64,000 bases of DNA. Origin: Rhynchopus sp. YZ270_cl-10 (taxonomy: Eukaryota > Euglenozoa > Diplonemea > Diplonemida > Diplonemidae). Below the pieces are notes generated by a model. It was given only the letters and a program-made list of their open reading frames with translations, had not been told where the DNA came from and did no database searches. Where the stretch lies: positions 1,643,598 through 1,707,597 of the forward strand of contig OZ037834.1 of assembly GCA_964035575.1 (NCBI GenBank), given 5' to 3'. Below, piece after piece: positions 40,187-49,764 of the stretch. Both the position numbers and the translations under genes were made by a program. Position 1 is the stretch's first letter. Each line of letters begins with the position of its first letter.

Positions 40187-42613
40187 ATGTCTCTCGACTC
40201 CGTTAAGGACATCACCGCAGGCACTATCAGCGGGATCTGCTCTAAGCTTCTTGAGTACCCTTTCGACACTGTCAAAGTCCGCCTTCAGATGGACACCTCT
40301 GGGGCAAAATACCGCGGGGCCACCGACTGCCTCACCAAAACCTTCCAGGAGGAAGGCCTGAAGGGGATCTACCGTGGTGTGGGCAGCCCTATTGCTGGAG
40401 CTATGGCGGAAAACGCGACGTTGTTTTGGGCATATGGTCTGGCACAACGGAACATGAAGGAATACATTGGCGCAAAGGGGGAAAACGGGGAGCTCTCTTT
40501 GGCACAACTATGCGCCTGCGGAAGCATGTCAGGGTTGGCAGTTTCTCATGTGCTATCTCCGGTGGAGAGAATTAAGTGTATTATGCAGACGCAAGCTGGA
40601 CATAAGAACTTTGCAAGCTGTGCGGTCTCTGTTGTGAAGGAGGGGGGTGTAAAGAGTTTGTTTAAGGGGCACAGCTCTATGTTGTTGAGAGAGCTGCCTG
40701 GGAATGCGGCGTGGTATGGAGGTTATGAGTACTTCCGCAAGCTTTTCTACACACGTCTCGGCTGTGCCAAGGACGACCTCCCCGCACACTACACGGCCCT
40801 CGCAGGCGCCATGGGCGGGTGTGCCTACTGGTCAGCATTCTTCCCCGCAGACGTTGTCGGCTCCCGCATGCGCAGCTCCGACGCATCCTCCTTCTCCGCA
40901 ACCTTCAAAGAGATCTACGCCTCCGCCGGGCTGCGCGGTCTCTACAAAGGCTGGGGTGTCACCATGGTATGAGAAAGATTTTTTTTGCAGGAGTAGCACA
41001 TATCAGATGTAAACCACGAAATGGATGTAGTACTGCATGGTTGGGTGTCCACCCAACAGTGTACCAAGGTACACTGTTTACGAGAGGGCTTTGTATTTCA
41101 AACTCTTTTTTTGGCCCTGATATGGTCGTAACAGACCCGTGCTGTCTTAGAATTCGAGATTGTTTGTAAACATTGCAATGGTGAGTGGAGTTTTCACGAA
41201 TATTCTGAATTTTGGAAGTGTTGTGCACGTTCTTTTGTATCGATCTTTTTATCTATCAGTTTGTGTGTTTGGTTCAGTTCTTGTTTTCAACTTACCTTCC
41301 TTCACCCCCCTGTAAGGGTAACCGTAGGTGAAGTAAGGTATAGTATTGAAATCGATGTGGGGGGGGAGTAAAGGGTCAATTTTACAAAACCAGATTTTGA
41401 GGAAAATTTTAGCCAAAAATGGGCCCCACGTATAAGGAACCGGGCTCATATTTCTCAAAATTTAAGTGATCAAAAAATTGTCCAATTTTCGAGATTGACC
41501 CCACCACTGCACGGGCGGAGCCCAAAAATGCAAATAAGGACCCTTTTTCAACTTACCTTCCTTCACCCCCCTGTAAGGGTAACCGTAGGTGAAGTAAGGT
41601 ATAGTATTGAAATCGATGTGGGGGGGGAGTAAAGGGTCAATTTTACAAAACCAGATTTTGAGGAAAATTTTAGCCAAAAATGGGCCCCACGTATAAGGAA
41701 CCGGGCTCATATTTCTCAAAATTTAAGTGATCAAAAAATTGTCCAATTTTCGAGATTGACCCCACCACTGCACGGGCGGAGCCCAAAAATGCAAATAAGG
41801 ACCCTTTTTAATTTGTTCTCTTGAAATGTGTAATTTCATGTTTTCGCGAAAAAAATAACAACTGATCCTACAAGGGTTGAAGGAAGGTGGTTGAAAACAA
41901 CAATAACAACAAGGACAAGTAATTGCTAAGGAAAAACGGGTGTGCTGTGGAAAACTCCGCGCGATTTTCGAAACCACCGTAGCATCCTGGCGATTTGCTG
42001 GAGGTGCTGATGCGCCTGGTGTGATCGATGTGTTGTAGTCTGTGCATTCTGTGTTCCTTCCGCACTGCTCCAACGACGACGACAATGTGGGGAGCCTGTG
42101 GGCAAAAACGAGCTGGACCACGCCGAGCCTGCCGAGCGGGCGTCCAACAACGCTATCGAGCAGATGGTGCTGGACGAAGAGGACAGCCCCCCTTCTTGAA
42201 CGTTTCAGATGCTGGCGTGCCAGTGGGTCTGGCAGCGTACGAAGAGCGTTAGCATACCTGCAGAAGAGCAGAATGCTGGGCGTGTTGTAGATTATTTCTA
42301 CAGGATGGAGTTCCACACCACACCCCGTTTTTTTTCCGATAGGAATTTTTTTTTTTTTTTTTTTTGGTGCAATATTTTGTGATATTTATTCTGTATTTTT
42401 TTACGTCATTGATACAGCAATGCACAACATGAATCCTTTTTGGTGGAGCTGTCGATACAAAAAAAATAGTAAGACTGTCTCTATGGCAGCCTTCGCTAAT
42501 CCAACAAATTATCAAAAAAAAATTTCCTACAAACACAGGTGAGGGCCTTCCCCGCGAACGCTGCGATTTTCTCTGTCTACGAGGTTGTGAGAAAGGAGTT
42601 GGACAACATGTAG
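40187..42613 (+). CDS. Mitochondrial carrier, acylcarnitine-carrier type
   Basis: A member of the SLC25 family of the inner mitochondrial membrane. Exons 40187-40966 and 42539-42613 give 284 aa; the exon join restores GWGVTM/VRAFPANAAIFSVYE. The three repeats carry EYPFDTVKVRLQ, SPVERIKCIMQ and FPADVVGSRMR. The ERIKC form of the second motif and GNAAWYGGYE suggest the carnitine/acylcarnitine branch, though basic amino-acid carriers are close. In the third motif the usual Lys after PxDxx is Gly (PADVVG), which would weaken the matrix salt-bridge network. The 1572-nt intron contains a long S7 module, two 261-bp tandem units, a GC-rich island and an S5 module ending 16 nt before the acceptor. 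Confidence 0.92.
40991..41110 (+). repeat. long S7 module copy in carrier intron
   Basis: Two clean hairpins are visible: GTTGGGTG-TC-CACCCAAC and AGTGTACC-AA-GGTACACT, followed by GAGAGGGCTTTGTATTTC. Partner of 8512-8665. Confidence 0.85.
41288..41809 (+). repeat. 261-bp tandem duplication in carrier intron
   Basis: Units 41288-41548 and 41549-41809 appear identical. Each starts CAACTTACCTTCCTTCACCC and ends AATAAGGACCCTTTTT. TACCTTCCTTCAC and GTGAAGTAAGGTA inside each unit are inverted, so the unit may be a duplicated TIR fragment. Lack of divergence implies a recent event or conversion. Confidence 0.95.
41995..42300. pseudogene. GC-rich coding-like island in carrier intron
   Basis: Base composition rises sharply against the AT-rich intron. 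Both strands have open stretches: + strand has NELDHAEPAERASNNAIEQ, and the minus strand stays open for about 130 codons. I cannot tell which, if any, was coding. It may be part of an inserted element. Confidence 0.3.
42446..42522 (+). repeat. S6-like and S5 modules at the 3' end of the carrier intron
   Basis: GGAGCTGTCGATACAAAAAA (S6-like), then GACTGTCTCTATGGCAG (S5 stem with wobble), CTTCGCTAATCCAACAAATT and an A-run. The exon acceptor AG at 42538 follows closely. Confidence 0.65.
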
Positions 42614-42949
42614 GTGCATGATACGATGTAAGGGGGTATCAGGGGTGATGGTCGCCTGTGTTGTGTGATTTTTTTGGCTGTACGTTAACCGTGAGAATAC
42701 GTCAAAACACAAACCAAGTTATGCTCGCATTCTTATGGAAATAACACAGCAGAACACACAACACACACCATCAAAGGTAGGGTTTAGTGAAAAGAAGCGG
42801 GGAGGGGAGGGGAGCTGAGCAGGAGGAGAGAGGCTTTGGTACCCCATATATGACTCCTTTGTGTTCGATCCTTTTGGGGGGTTTTTTTTACCCCTCTTTT
42901 TTGTTTTGTGCATTGGCTGAGCTAGAAAATGTATCCCCCCCTCCCCCAT

Positions 42950-43022
42950 CGGTGCCTGCAGTGCGCCTTGCATGCGTCCCAGAGGCGTTTTTGCACTATC
43001 AAGTTCACCTTTTATTTAACGA
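42950..43022 (+). repeat. S2 module copy
   Basis: CGGTGCCTGCAGTGCG, GCATGCGTCCCAGAGGCG, TTTTTGCACTATCAAGTTCA and CCTTTTA. S1 follows directly. Confidence 0.7.
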
Positions 43023-43030
43023 ATGTTATC

Positions 43031-43080
43031 AAGGTGACTAAGCAATGCCAGAGGCTTAGGGTCATCTTATAAAATTTTTC
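43031..43080 (+). repeat. S1 hairpin module copy
   Basis: AAGGTGACTAAGC, loop AATGCCAGAG, GCTTAGGGTCATCTTATAAA and a T-run. Confidence 0.85.
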
Positions 43081-44168
43081 TTTATTTTTTTTTTGAACCG
43101 AAATACTATGAAAAATAGCACCTAGTCTACCAACGTTTTCTGCTACTGTGTATAAAGGTGAGTGGTATCTACCTTAATATGCACAACATATTTATTGTAC
43201 ACAGCAGATGCCAGTCTTCGGAACAGTCAATCATACAAAAAAAAACAATGAGGAAATTGGTATCGTACAGAGGTGAGAGAGAGAGAGAGGGGGCTTTTCA
43301 GCGGTAGTCGGGCAGATATTGTTGTCCTTCTTTCAAGGTAGATGCAAGCCGCTCGTTTTGTTTTTTTAAACAGAGGCTTAGGTTCATCCGACCAGCGTCG
43401 TTCGTCGCTCGTCTGGATGTGAACGAGAGGCTTTCACATTTCAAGATTATTTTTTTCTTTTCTTAAGCAAAGGATGTCTGGTGTTCCCTTGTGGAGTGTG
43501 TATCAGCAAGTTTTGCTTGTTTTTTTTTTTTTGCCATGCATTTGCGACTATGTGTCCAAAATGACTGTAAACAAATGGCGTTTTTCTTTAACACAATCAG
43601 CCTTTCGCTTTATTTTTTACCTCTGCACTGTTTCAGATGGGGTATTTGTAATTTTTCAGAGGGGCCTTGCAGGAGGAATACAGCATCAATTTTTGTCCAC
43701 CACACACACACCCCCGCTTTTCCCCAAAAAGATCAAGGAAGAAAAGAAGAAAAAACATAACTTTCATCATCGCAATGTAAATAAAACCATTCGCGACCTA
43801 GTACCCCCACACTCCAGCAACAGCCAAAAAATCAAACAATTGCACCTAATCAACTTCATTTCCCCCCCTTTTTCCTGGTTCCCCCCCAAAGCCATTCCTG
43901 CATATTGCAGGCTTCACACCTCTTCTGCAGACACCCTCTATATGCGTTGCATTCTCCTCCGAACTTTTCCCACAGAAAGTCGAAGCTGAATGTAATCATT
44001 GGTCCTACCATTATCGTCCAATATCCCCATCATGGGGACATATTCTCAAGAATTACCCCTATTTTTGTCAAACACCTACCTACATAACCTCAGAACATAC
44101 ACACAAAAAAAAAAAAAAAAAAAAACCGTACAATAGAGTAGAGGCTTACCAAAGAGCTGAGACAAATT

Positions 44169-44189
44169 TTTGTTTTTCTTTTCACTCAG
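44169..44189 (+). promoter_or_regulatory. pyrimidine tract and AG acceptor before kinase
   Basis: A T-rich tract ends TTTTCACTCAG at 44189; the ATG follows after 8 nt, leaving almost no leader unless a spliced leader is added. Confidence 0.55.
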
Positions 44190-44197
44190 GCCTCATA

Positions 44198-45988
44198 ATG
44201 CGGCCCGGTAAGCCGCGCCCACCCGTCAAGCTGAAGGGTGAGTTCAACCCGACACGGCGTGTTCCTTTGACAAAGGCTAGCCCATTGGCGGGTGTTGCTG
44301 TGGATGATAAAGACTTTGTGGAGGCGAGGGTGACAGCAGGGGGTGCGTCGTCGAGCCCGCAGGTGGAGTTTGGATCGACCAATGTGGAGGAGACGAGCCG
44401 CACCGCAAAGATGTACTTCGAAGGCAACCACCGTGGTACCGAGGACATCTGCACCGCCGCGCCTGCCCCAGCGACTCCACGCATTTCGTACGACCAATTA
44501 ACAAACTTTGCTAAGATAGGTCGTGGCACCTTTGGAGATGTGTTTCGTGTGCAGGTAGACAGCGATCCATCCGCAGTGTACGCTCTGAAGAGGGTAACCT
44601 TCTCGAAGTCTGTGGAGGAGGTGAAGAATCTGAAGTGGAGCAAAAAACCCAAGAGGCACTTGGTGGTTTCGCATACAGCGTTTTGGTCGAAGTCGTTGTC
44701 TCAGGTGTGCATTTTAATGGAGTACATGCCGTATGGGTCGTTGAAGAACTATGTAGCACGCAACCATATGACCTCCTATGGCATTCACATTGTCGCAATC
44801 TCTCTCTTAGATGCGTTGTTTCACCTCTGCTCGCGCCACCTCGTCCACAGAGATGTCAAACCTGCCAATATCCTGATCGGACACAACGGAGTCATCAAAC
44901 TCGCAGACTTCGGGATTTCTCGCGTCACCGAGAAAAATGAGGGTTCTCTAGTCTTCTCTCTCGTTGGAAGCGAGAATTGGATGGCCCCAGAACGTCTTCA
45001 AGGTACCGGATATTCTTACCCATCTGATGTTTATTCCTTTGGATTGGTGCTTGGATATCTTGCGTTGGGGGGAAGCCATCCATTGCCGTCGGGTTTAGAG
45101 GAAAACCGGCAGGTAGCTTTGAAAGAGCTGTGTCTGCAGGAAAGCCATCAGACGCATAGTTTGGCGTATGACGAAACGATTGACAGCATTATTTGGCGGA
45201 CCACTTCTATGGATGCTGCAGACCGCCCTACTGCCAAGGCATTATTAATGGAATATTCGGAAAGCGAGCACTTTGGGCCGGTTCTGGCGGCAGGCGACTA
45301 TGGGATTGATGTACGCCGTGTACAACCTCTTCACCATGACGACCTAGCCTCCCCCACCACCACCGCCTCCACCTCTGAGAGCAACTCGAGCAACTCCGCC
45401 AACTCCGAGGACGACAGCAGCGGCAACGGTGGGTCCACCTCCACCTCTTCAGATTCGAAGCGCATGAACAGCTCCTCAAGCTCAAGCAGCTCGAGGACTG
45501 ATCCCCTCAATGCACCCTCGACAGAGCGGAGTATGGACATCAGACCATCATCTAAGGTGGCGACAGAAGGGTTGGAGATGAAGAGGTTTGGTGGAGACGA
45601 AGAGGATGGAGACGGAGGGGAGAACGACCCGTTGTGTGCGGTGGAGGAGGATGAGGAAGGGGGAGAGGAGGAGCAGGTGGTGGTACCGTGGTGGCAGTCG
45701 ACGGCGCTTGCGAGGGCAGTGGCGTTGTTGTTGGCGGCGTTTGTGGTGTTGGTGGGTGGGGTGACTGTTGCGTCAACGGTTGCGCCTGCACAGTTCTCCC
45801 GTTTGGTTCTTCCATTAACAGTGCTCAGCTTTATCTTCCTCGCCTTTGCGTTCAACACCCAACACACCGTCCCCACAACTCTCCTCCGCAGAGTCGTGAG
45901 CCCTTTCTCCCAATCCAACCCCACCGACCCACTTCTCCCCCTCACAACACAACACCGTACCCCAACCCCTCCATTACCCTCAAAATAA
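44198..45988 (+). CDS. MEK-like protein kinase with C-terminal membrane anchor
   Basis: Single exon, 596 aa. After a disordered N-terminus the kinase domain spans about 100-365. It has the Gly loop IGRGTFGDVF (107-116), catalytic Lys K131 in YALKRV, HRDVKPANI (H217-I225), DFG (237-239) and MAPERL. The HRDVKPANI loop, the lack of a long activation insert, and GSENWMAPERLQG with SYPSDVYSFGLVL place it near STE7/MAP2K kinases. All catalytic residues are present, so it should be active. The C-terminal half is Ser-rich, then acidic, then has two hydrophobic segments (about 501-527 and 535-553), suggesting a hairpin membrane anchor with the kinase in the cytosol. I know of no standard MAP2K with such a tail. 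Confidence 0.93.
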   Translation: MRPGKPRPPVKLKGEFNPTRRVPLTKASPLAGVAVDDKDFVEARVTAGGASSSPQVEFGSTNVEETSRTAKMYFEGNHRGTEDICTAAPAPATPRISYDQLTNFAKIGRGTFGDVFRVQVDSDPSAVYALKRVTFSKSVEEVKNLKWSKKPKRHLVVSHTAFWSKSLSQVCILMEYMPYGSLKNYVARNHMTSYGIHIVAISLLDALFHLCSRHLVHRDVKPANILIGHNGVIKLADFGISRVTEKNEGSLVFSLVGSENWMAPERLQGTGYSYPSDVYSFGLVLGYLALGGSHPLPSGLEENRQVALKELCLQESHQTHSLAYDETIDSIIWRTTSMDAADRPTAKALLMEYSESEHFGPVLAAGDYGIDVRRVQPLHHDDLASPTTTASTSESNSSNSANSEDDSSGNGGSTSTSSDSKRMNSSSSSSSSRTDPLNAPSTERSMDIRPSSKVATEGLEMKRFGGDEEDGDGGENDPLCAVEEDEEGGEEEQVVVPWWQSTALARAVALLLAAFVVLVGGVTVASTVAPAQFSRLVLPLTVLSFIFLAFAFNTQHTVPTTLLRRVVSPFSQSNPTDPLLPLTTQHRTPTPPLPSK

Positions 45989-46180
45989 TTCTGTGAAATA
46001 AAACCCCAATGTTTTGCCTGGCCTAAAAAAGGGGGGGGGTCGGGAGGGGAGGGGGAGGGAACGAAAAAGCGAGCCAATCAAATTTTCAAAAAAAAAACCG
46101 AGTGTTATGCGATTTTTTGCTGGCGGGGTTACACAAAAAAGGGGGAGGAAAGAAGGAGGGGGTTTTTTTTTATATTTCTC

Positions 46181-46245
46181 CAGTGCCTGCTTCCGTCGAT
46201 GAACAGTGAGGAGTTTGCATTTTTAACTTCTCTCTCCCCCAGTCT
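46181..46245 (+). repeat. S2 module copy
   Basis: CAGTGCCTGCTTCCGTCGATG, then GGAGTTTGCATTTTTAACTT and a pyrimidine tail. Confidence 0.65.
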
Positions 46246-46392
46246 GCGCCGTTGTTTTAAATGGTCTTTTTCGCCCTCATTAGAAGGGGGATAAAGGGCT
46301 GTATTCAATTGCCTTTTTTCTTCGTTTTCTTCGTTTTTTTCTTTTTTTCTTTTTTTCATCTTTTTTTTTTTTTTGCATTGTTTGTGAAGGTT

Positions 46393-46441
46393 GAGGTGAC
46401 TGAGCACAAGAGGCTTGGTATCATCTTTGCCAAAACCCCCT
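46393..46441 (+). repeat. S1 hairpin module copy
   Basis: CTGAGC pairs with GCTTGG through G-T wobbles; GAGGTGA and ATCATCTTTGCC flank it. Confidence 0.75.
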
Positions 46442-46456
46442 CCTTTTGTTTGTTTC

Positions 46457-46502
46457 TATTATACCATCTATTCAGTAGAATAGTTAGTATATGAAACAAT
46501 TG
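46457..46502 (+). repeat. dispersed repeat shared with 17007-17052
   Basis: TATTATACCATCTATTCAG, TAGAATAGTTAGTATATG and AAACAA, starting 16 nt after S1. Confidence 0.75.
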
Positions 46503-46662
46503 TTTGTCTTTCCCGAGTCTGAATAAAACATAAATCGCAATTTTATTGGTTGGAATTTCTGTGGTGGCTGGGATGGCACATACAATGGAATTTTCTGTTA
46601 CATTGTCGAAAAATCCCACTGCCTTTATTTATATAAACTTCACTTTTGTTTTTGTCGGGGTT

Positions 46663-46737
46663 TCGATAACCCGCGGAGTGTCAGTGCCCTGCTTCCCAGA
46701 GGCGGTTTGCACTATTACAAATAACTTCACCTTTGTG
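46663..46737 (+). repeat. S2 module copy
   Basis: GGGTTTCGATAACCC forms a hairpin, then GCGGAGTGTCAGTGCCCTGC, CAGAGGCGGTTTGCACTATT and ACTTCACCTTTG. S1 follows at once. Confidence 0.75.
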
Positions 46738-46740
46738 TAA

Positions 46741-46800
46741 GGCGACTAAAGCACGTGAAGTCAAGCTTAGGTTCATCTTATAAACCTCTTCTTCTTTTTT
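46741..46800 (+). repeat. S1 hairpin module copy with longer loop
   Basis: CTAAAGC and GCTTAG pair with one bulged A around a 12-nt loop that has its own CACGTG part; then GTTCATCTTATAAACC and a pyrimidine tail. Confidence 0.8.
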
Positions 46801-46910
46801 TCCCCATCCAAATCAGACCGGGGGTTATTGGCTGTGTATGTATGCCTGCATATGCGCTGCTTCACCCCCATCGTGAGAACGCCAACTTTCAAAAAAAATT
46901 TTTACATTGT

Positions 46911-46962
46911 GGAACTCATTCTGGGTGTTTACACTAATACAAAAAACCAAGTTTTCAAAAAA
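46911..46962 (+). repeat. S4 module copy
   Basis: AACTCATTCTGGGTGTTTACAC, TAATACAAAAAACCAAG and TTTTCAAAAAAA. Confidence 0.7.
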
Positions 46963-47454
46963 AAAGATAATGAGGGGAGAAGTCGGTAGGGTGGGTAGCT
47001 ACACCTCCCTTGCACGATCACAGAAGCCATATTACTGAGGTTTTCTCGATTGATCAAGGGGTTTTAGGGTTCGAAAAGGGAAACGAATAGAGCATGTAAA
47101 CCTGTTTGATAAATGCAACAGTGGTTAAAACGTCTCTGCATCAAAGGACGGTCTTTCACATTCTGAAGTTCCCCCGCCCTCTGACACTACGCAAAAAAAA
47201 AAAAAATGCGTTGAGGACTGAAACACGATGTACTGAGCCTTTTTTTTTTTACCGACTACTTCATTTTCTTACATAGAAACGCCCCTTTTTACCCTCGCCC
47301 CGTTCCCCAAATATTGATGAGACAGCTTGTGTATCTACGCTTTCAAAAAAAAAAAGCAAAAAAAAAAAGTTACTTTCTTGAGTTTAGGACGATTTGCGTC
47401 TATATCATTTCGGTGCAAATAGCCTTTGGGCGACGGTGAGTGCAATACTACTCG

Positions 47455-47650
47455 GTTAGTGATTGTCGACACAGCAACAACCACCTGATTTTTACCCCGC
47501 GTATAGGTGTGTACAGGCCACGTACAGGCGCGTATATGGTCCTGTACGTGCCTATACGCGGGGTAAAAATCTGGTGGAACAAATAAAAAAATGTACAGAT
47601 CGTTATACCAGTAGGTATAACGTGATTGTCGATACAACAAAAAAAAGCAA
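47455..47650 (+). repeat. two S6 modules flanking a small element
   Basis: The first S6 (GTGATTGTCGACACAGCAACAA) ends at 47480, where a 97-bp element is inserted. The second (47589-47650) has a perfect 9-bp hairpin, CGTTATACC-AGTA-GGTATAACG, immediately before TGATTGTCGATACAACA and an A-run. Confidence 0.8.
47481..47577. mobile_element. 97-bp TIR element in an S6 module
   Basis: CCACCTGATTTTTACCCCGC and its inverted partner (one mismatch) border a core with two more complementary GTACAGG/CCTGTAC parts. AACAA flanks both sides (47476-47480 and 47578-47582), a likely target duplication. Confidence 0.85.
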
Positions 47651-47885
47651 GAAAAAATAATGCGAAACCCTTAGCTATATATACCGCCCTGAGTTTTCAG
47701 TGTCTGACTTTCAGTGTCTCCCTCCAAGGCGGGAAGGCTGCGTCGCACTGGCAACGTTTCTCTTTCATTTTCATTTTTTTTTCATTTTTAAATGTTTCCT
47801 CCCTCCCTTTTTGCTTCGTCTTTATGTTTTCTATGTTTTGTATTCTGTTCCGTATTTGTTGCGAAAAAAAAAAACCTGTTTTCTT

Positions 47886-47937
47886 GGTGACTAAACTCAT
47901 ACAGTTTAGGCTCATTTTTACCATTTTCTTTTTATAG
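47886..47937 (+). repeat. S1 hairpin module copy with compensatory stem
   Basis: The stem is CTAAAC (47891-47896) with GTTTAG (47904-47909); both arms differ from the usual CTAAGC/GCTTAG at the matching position. GGTGA and GCTCATTTTTACC flank it. Confidence 0.85.
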
Positions 47938-47984
47938 ATGCACATTTTATCTGCATTTTTTTTTTTTTTTTTTTTTTTTTGTTT

Positions 47985-48062
47985 TTCATCCGGATGGCTG
48001 GCATCGTACAGTGGGTCGGAGGTGTGCCTGCATGCAAACCCCCCCTGCATCAATAACTATTC
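47985..48062 (+). repeat. S3 module copy
   Basis: CATCCGGATGGCTGGCATCG, TACAGTGGGTCGGAGG, GCCTGCATG and CATCAATAACTATTCTTG. It is joined directly to S1. Confidence 0.75.
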
Positions 48063-48068
48063 TTGTCA

Positions 48069-48175
48069 AGGTGACTAAGCACGAGAGGGATGAATAACCA
48101 ATGTTCAAAACATTAAGTAATCTAATCAGACTAAGCACGAGAGGCTGAGGATCATCTTATAAACTTTTCTTTCAA
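48069..48175 (+). repeat. S1 module split by a 40-nt insert with 16-nt duplication
   Basis: GACTAAGCACGAGAGG is present at 48073-48088 and again at 48129-48144. Between them are exactly 40 nt (48089-48128) identical to 35178-35217. The module then ends CTGAGGATCATC, TTATAAAC and a T-rich tail. Confidence 0.88.
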
Positions 48176-48488
48176 TTTGATGGAATGTGCCCAATGCACG
48201 CGGGACCTGTTCCCTCTCAAACTGTTTCTGTTATATTTTCCATTCTGGTCTGGATGGGGAAACGTCAGGCTGATACAACACACCCCCTCCCTTCGAGTGA
48301 ACTACAAGGAAATGCCCCAAGGCATTTCACCCTTTTTCCAAGAAGCGTTTTAAAAAAAAAAGCACCCATTTTGCCTCACCCCCCATTTGATGTGTATAGA
48401 TATTCATCAATTTTTCCTTTTTCGCGTACACTGTCAACAAAGGGGGCGTATTTTTTCAAAAATAAAATTTGAAAGGTGGAAGCTTGCA

Positions 48489-48535
48489 CATTTGTGGCAA
48501 CTACACTATTCCAACAATTTTTTTTTCAAAATAAA
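48489..48535 (+). repeat. S5 module copy
   Basis: TTGTGGCAACTACACTATTCC, AACAATT and an AT tail; the stem is lost. Confidence 0.5.
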
Positions 48536-48989
48536 TTTTCTTTTGGGTAGGTTGAAATAAAACCAGGCTTTTGTCTTTATGTTGCAGCTTCTTTCTTCCT
48601 CTCTAAAAAAGGGCAACTGATGTACATTGTGATCACACTGTTGCAATTTTACTAAAAATGGTATTTCTAGCCTTTCAATAGGCAAATAGTTGAGTGCATA
48701 AACCGACATATTTAGGTAGGTTATTGTCCATAACACATAATGATGAGAGACTGTAATAGCAGAATACACCAAAAAAAAAAACCCCCCTCCTGAAAATATT
48801 CAGGAGATTTGGGGAGAAAGTGGGTCAGCTGACCCATTTTGTTAGGGAATAAGTGAAATAGTGGGTCAGACCAAAAGAAAACGAACTCCCGCTCGGACCC
48901 ACTTCATTTTTTTTGACCTACTTTTGGGGGTTTTTTTGTCCTAGAACAGAAATCCTGCCCTGAATATTGTCAAAAGAAAAGGTGTTATT

Positions 48990-49040
48990 AGCTCATCCTC
49001 AGGTGTGTCTACACTACAACCAAGTTTTCAAAAAAAAAAA
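48990..49040 (+). repeat. S4 module copy
   Basis: GCTCATCCTCAGGTGTGTC, TACACTACAACCAAG and TTTTCAAAAAAA. Confidence 0.7.
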
Positions 49041-49162
49041 AAAAAAAACATAAGCACCATGTATCGTAGCTGCGAGAACCTGTCTAGAAAGGTTTTCACG
49101 ACCCAATCGAGGCGTGCACTTCAAAGTTTTTGCACCCAGACAGGTTTGCTGCGAGCACGATA

Positions 49163-49764
49163 TGGGTCGATTTCAAACCCCCCCCCCCCCCCAAAAGTTC
49201 TTTTTTGTCTTTTTCATGATATAGGCAGTTTTTTTGCAGTCTGAGGTCCGGAACCGCCCCAAAAACGATTTTCTGGGAGGTTTTGGGAGGTTTTGGGGCG
49301 AAATGGACCTTTTTTGACCATTTTTATGGTATTTTTAGGCTGTTTTTGGCCCTTCTTCTTACACAGCCTATTGGGGGTCAAAATAGCTATTTTTGACCAA
49401 AAAACACAATTTATTTGACGCCAGGAGGCCTCCGTTGGCCCAAATATATCCCAAAAATGGGCTGTGAGCCCAATCCGACCTGTTTTGGGCACATTTGGCA
49501 CTTTTCTTGGTGCTTATTTGATGTTTTTTGGTCAAAAATAGCTATTTTGACCCCCAATAGGCTGTGTAAGAAGAAGGGCCAAAAACAGCCTAAAAATACC
49601 ATAAAAATGGTCAAAAAAGGTCCATTTCGCCCCAAAACCTCCCAAAACCTCCCAGAAAATCGTTTTTGGGGCGGTTCCGGACCTCAGACTGCAAAAAAAC
49701 TGCCTATATCATGAAAAAGACAAAAAAGAACTTTTGGGGGGGGGGGGGTTTTGAAATCGACCCA
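49163..49764. mobile_element. 602-bp foldback element with 244-bp arms
   Basis: The left arm (49163-49406) and right arm (49522-49764) are inverted copies that I find identical except in the C/G-run near the ends. TA flanks both sides (49161-49162, 49765-49766). The 115-bp loop is unique. Both arms therefore translate to the same peptides on opposite strands. Near-identity indicates recent formation or continuing gene conversion. A read-through transcript would be a very long hairpin. Confidence 0.95.

Larger units (their letters stand above)
42614..44168. other. intergenic region between carrier and kinase
   Basis: No gene seen. It has S2 and S1 copies at 42950-43080, partial S1 (43370) and S7 (43410) tails, and otherwise T-rich and A-rich DNA. 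Confidence 0.55.
45989..47480. other. intergenic region with S1, S2, S4 and S6 modules
   Basis: No gene seen. The stretch holds two S1 and two S2 copies, an S4 copy and an S6 copy in AT-rich DNA. Confidence 0.6.

Noticed and set aside
49214-49714. Two similar open frames on opposite strands
   Set aside because: They are the two arms of the palindrome read on opposite strands, not related genes.
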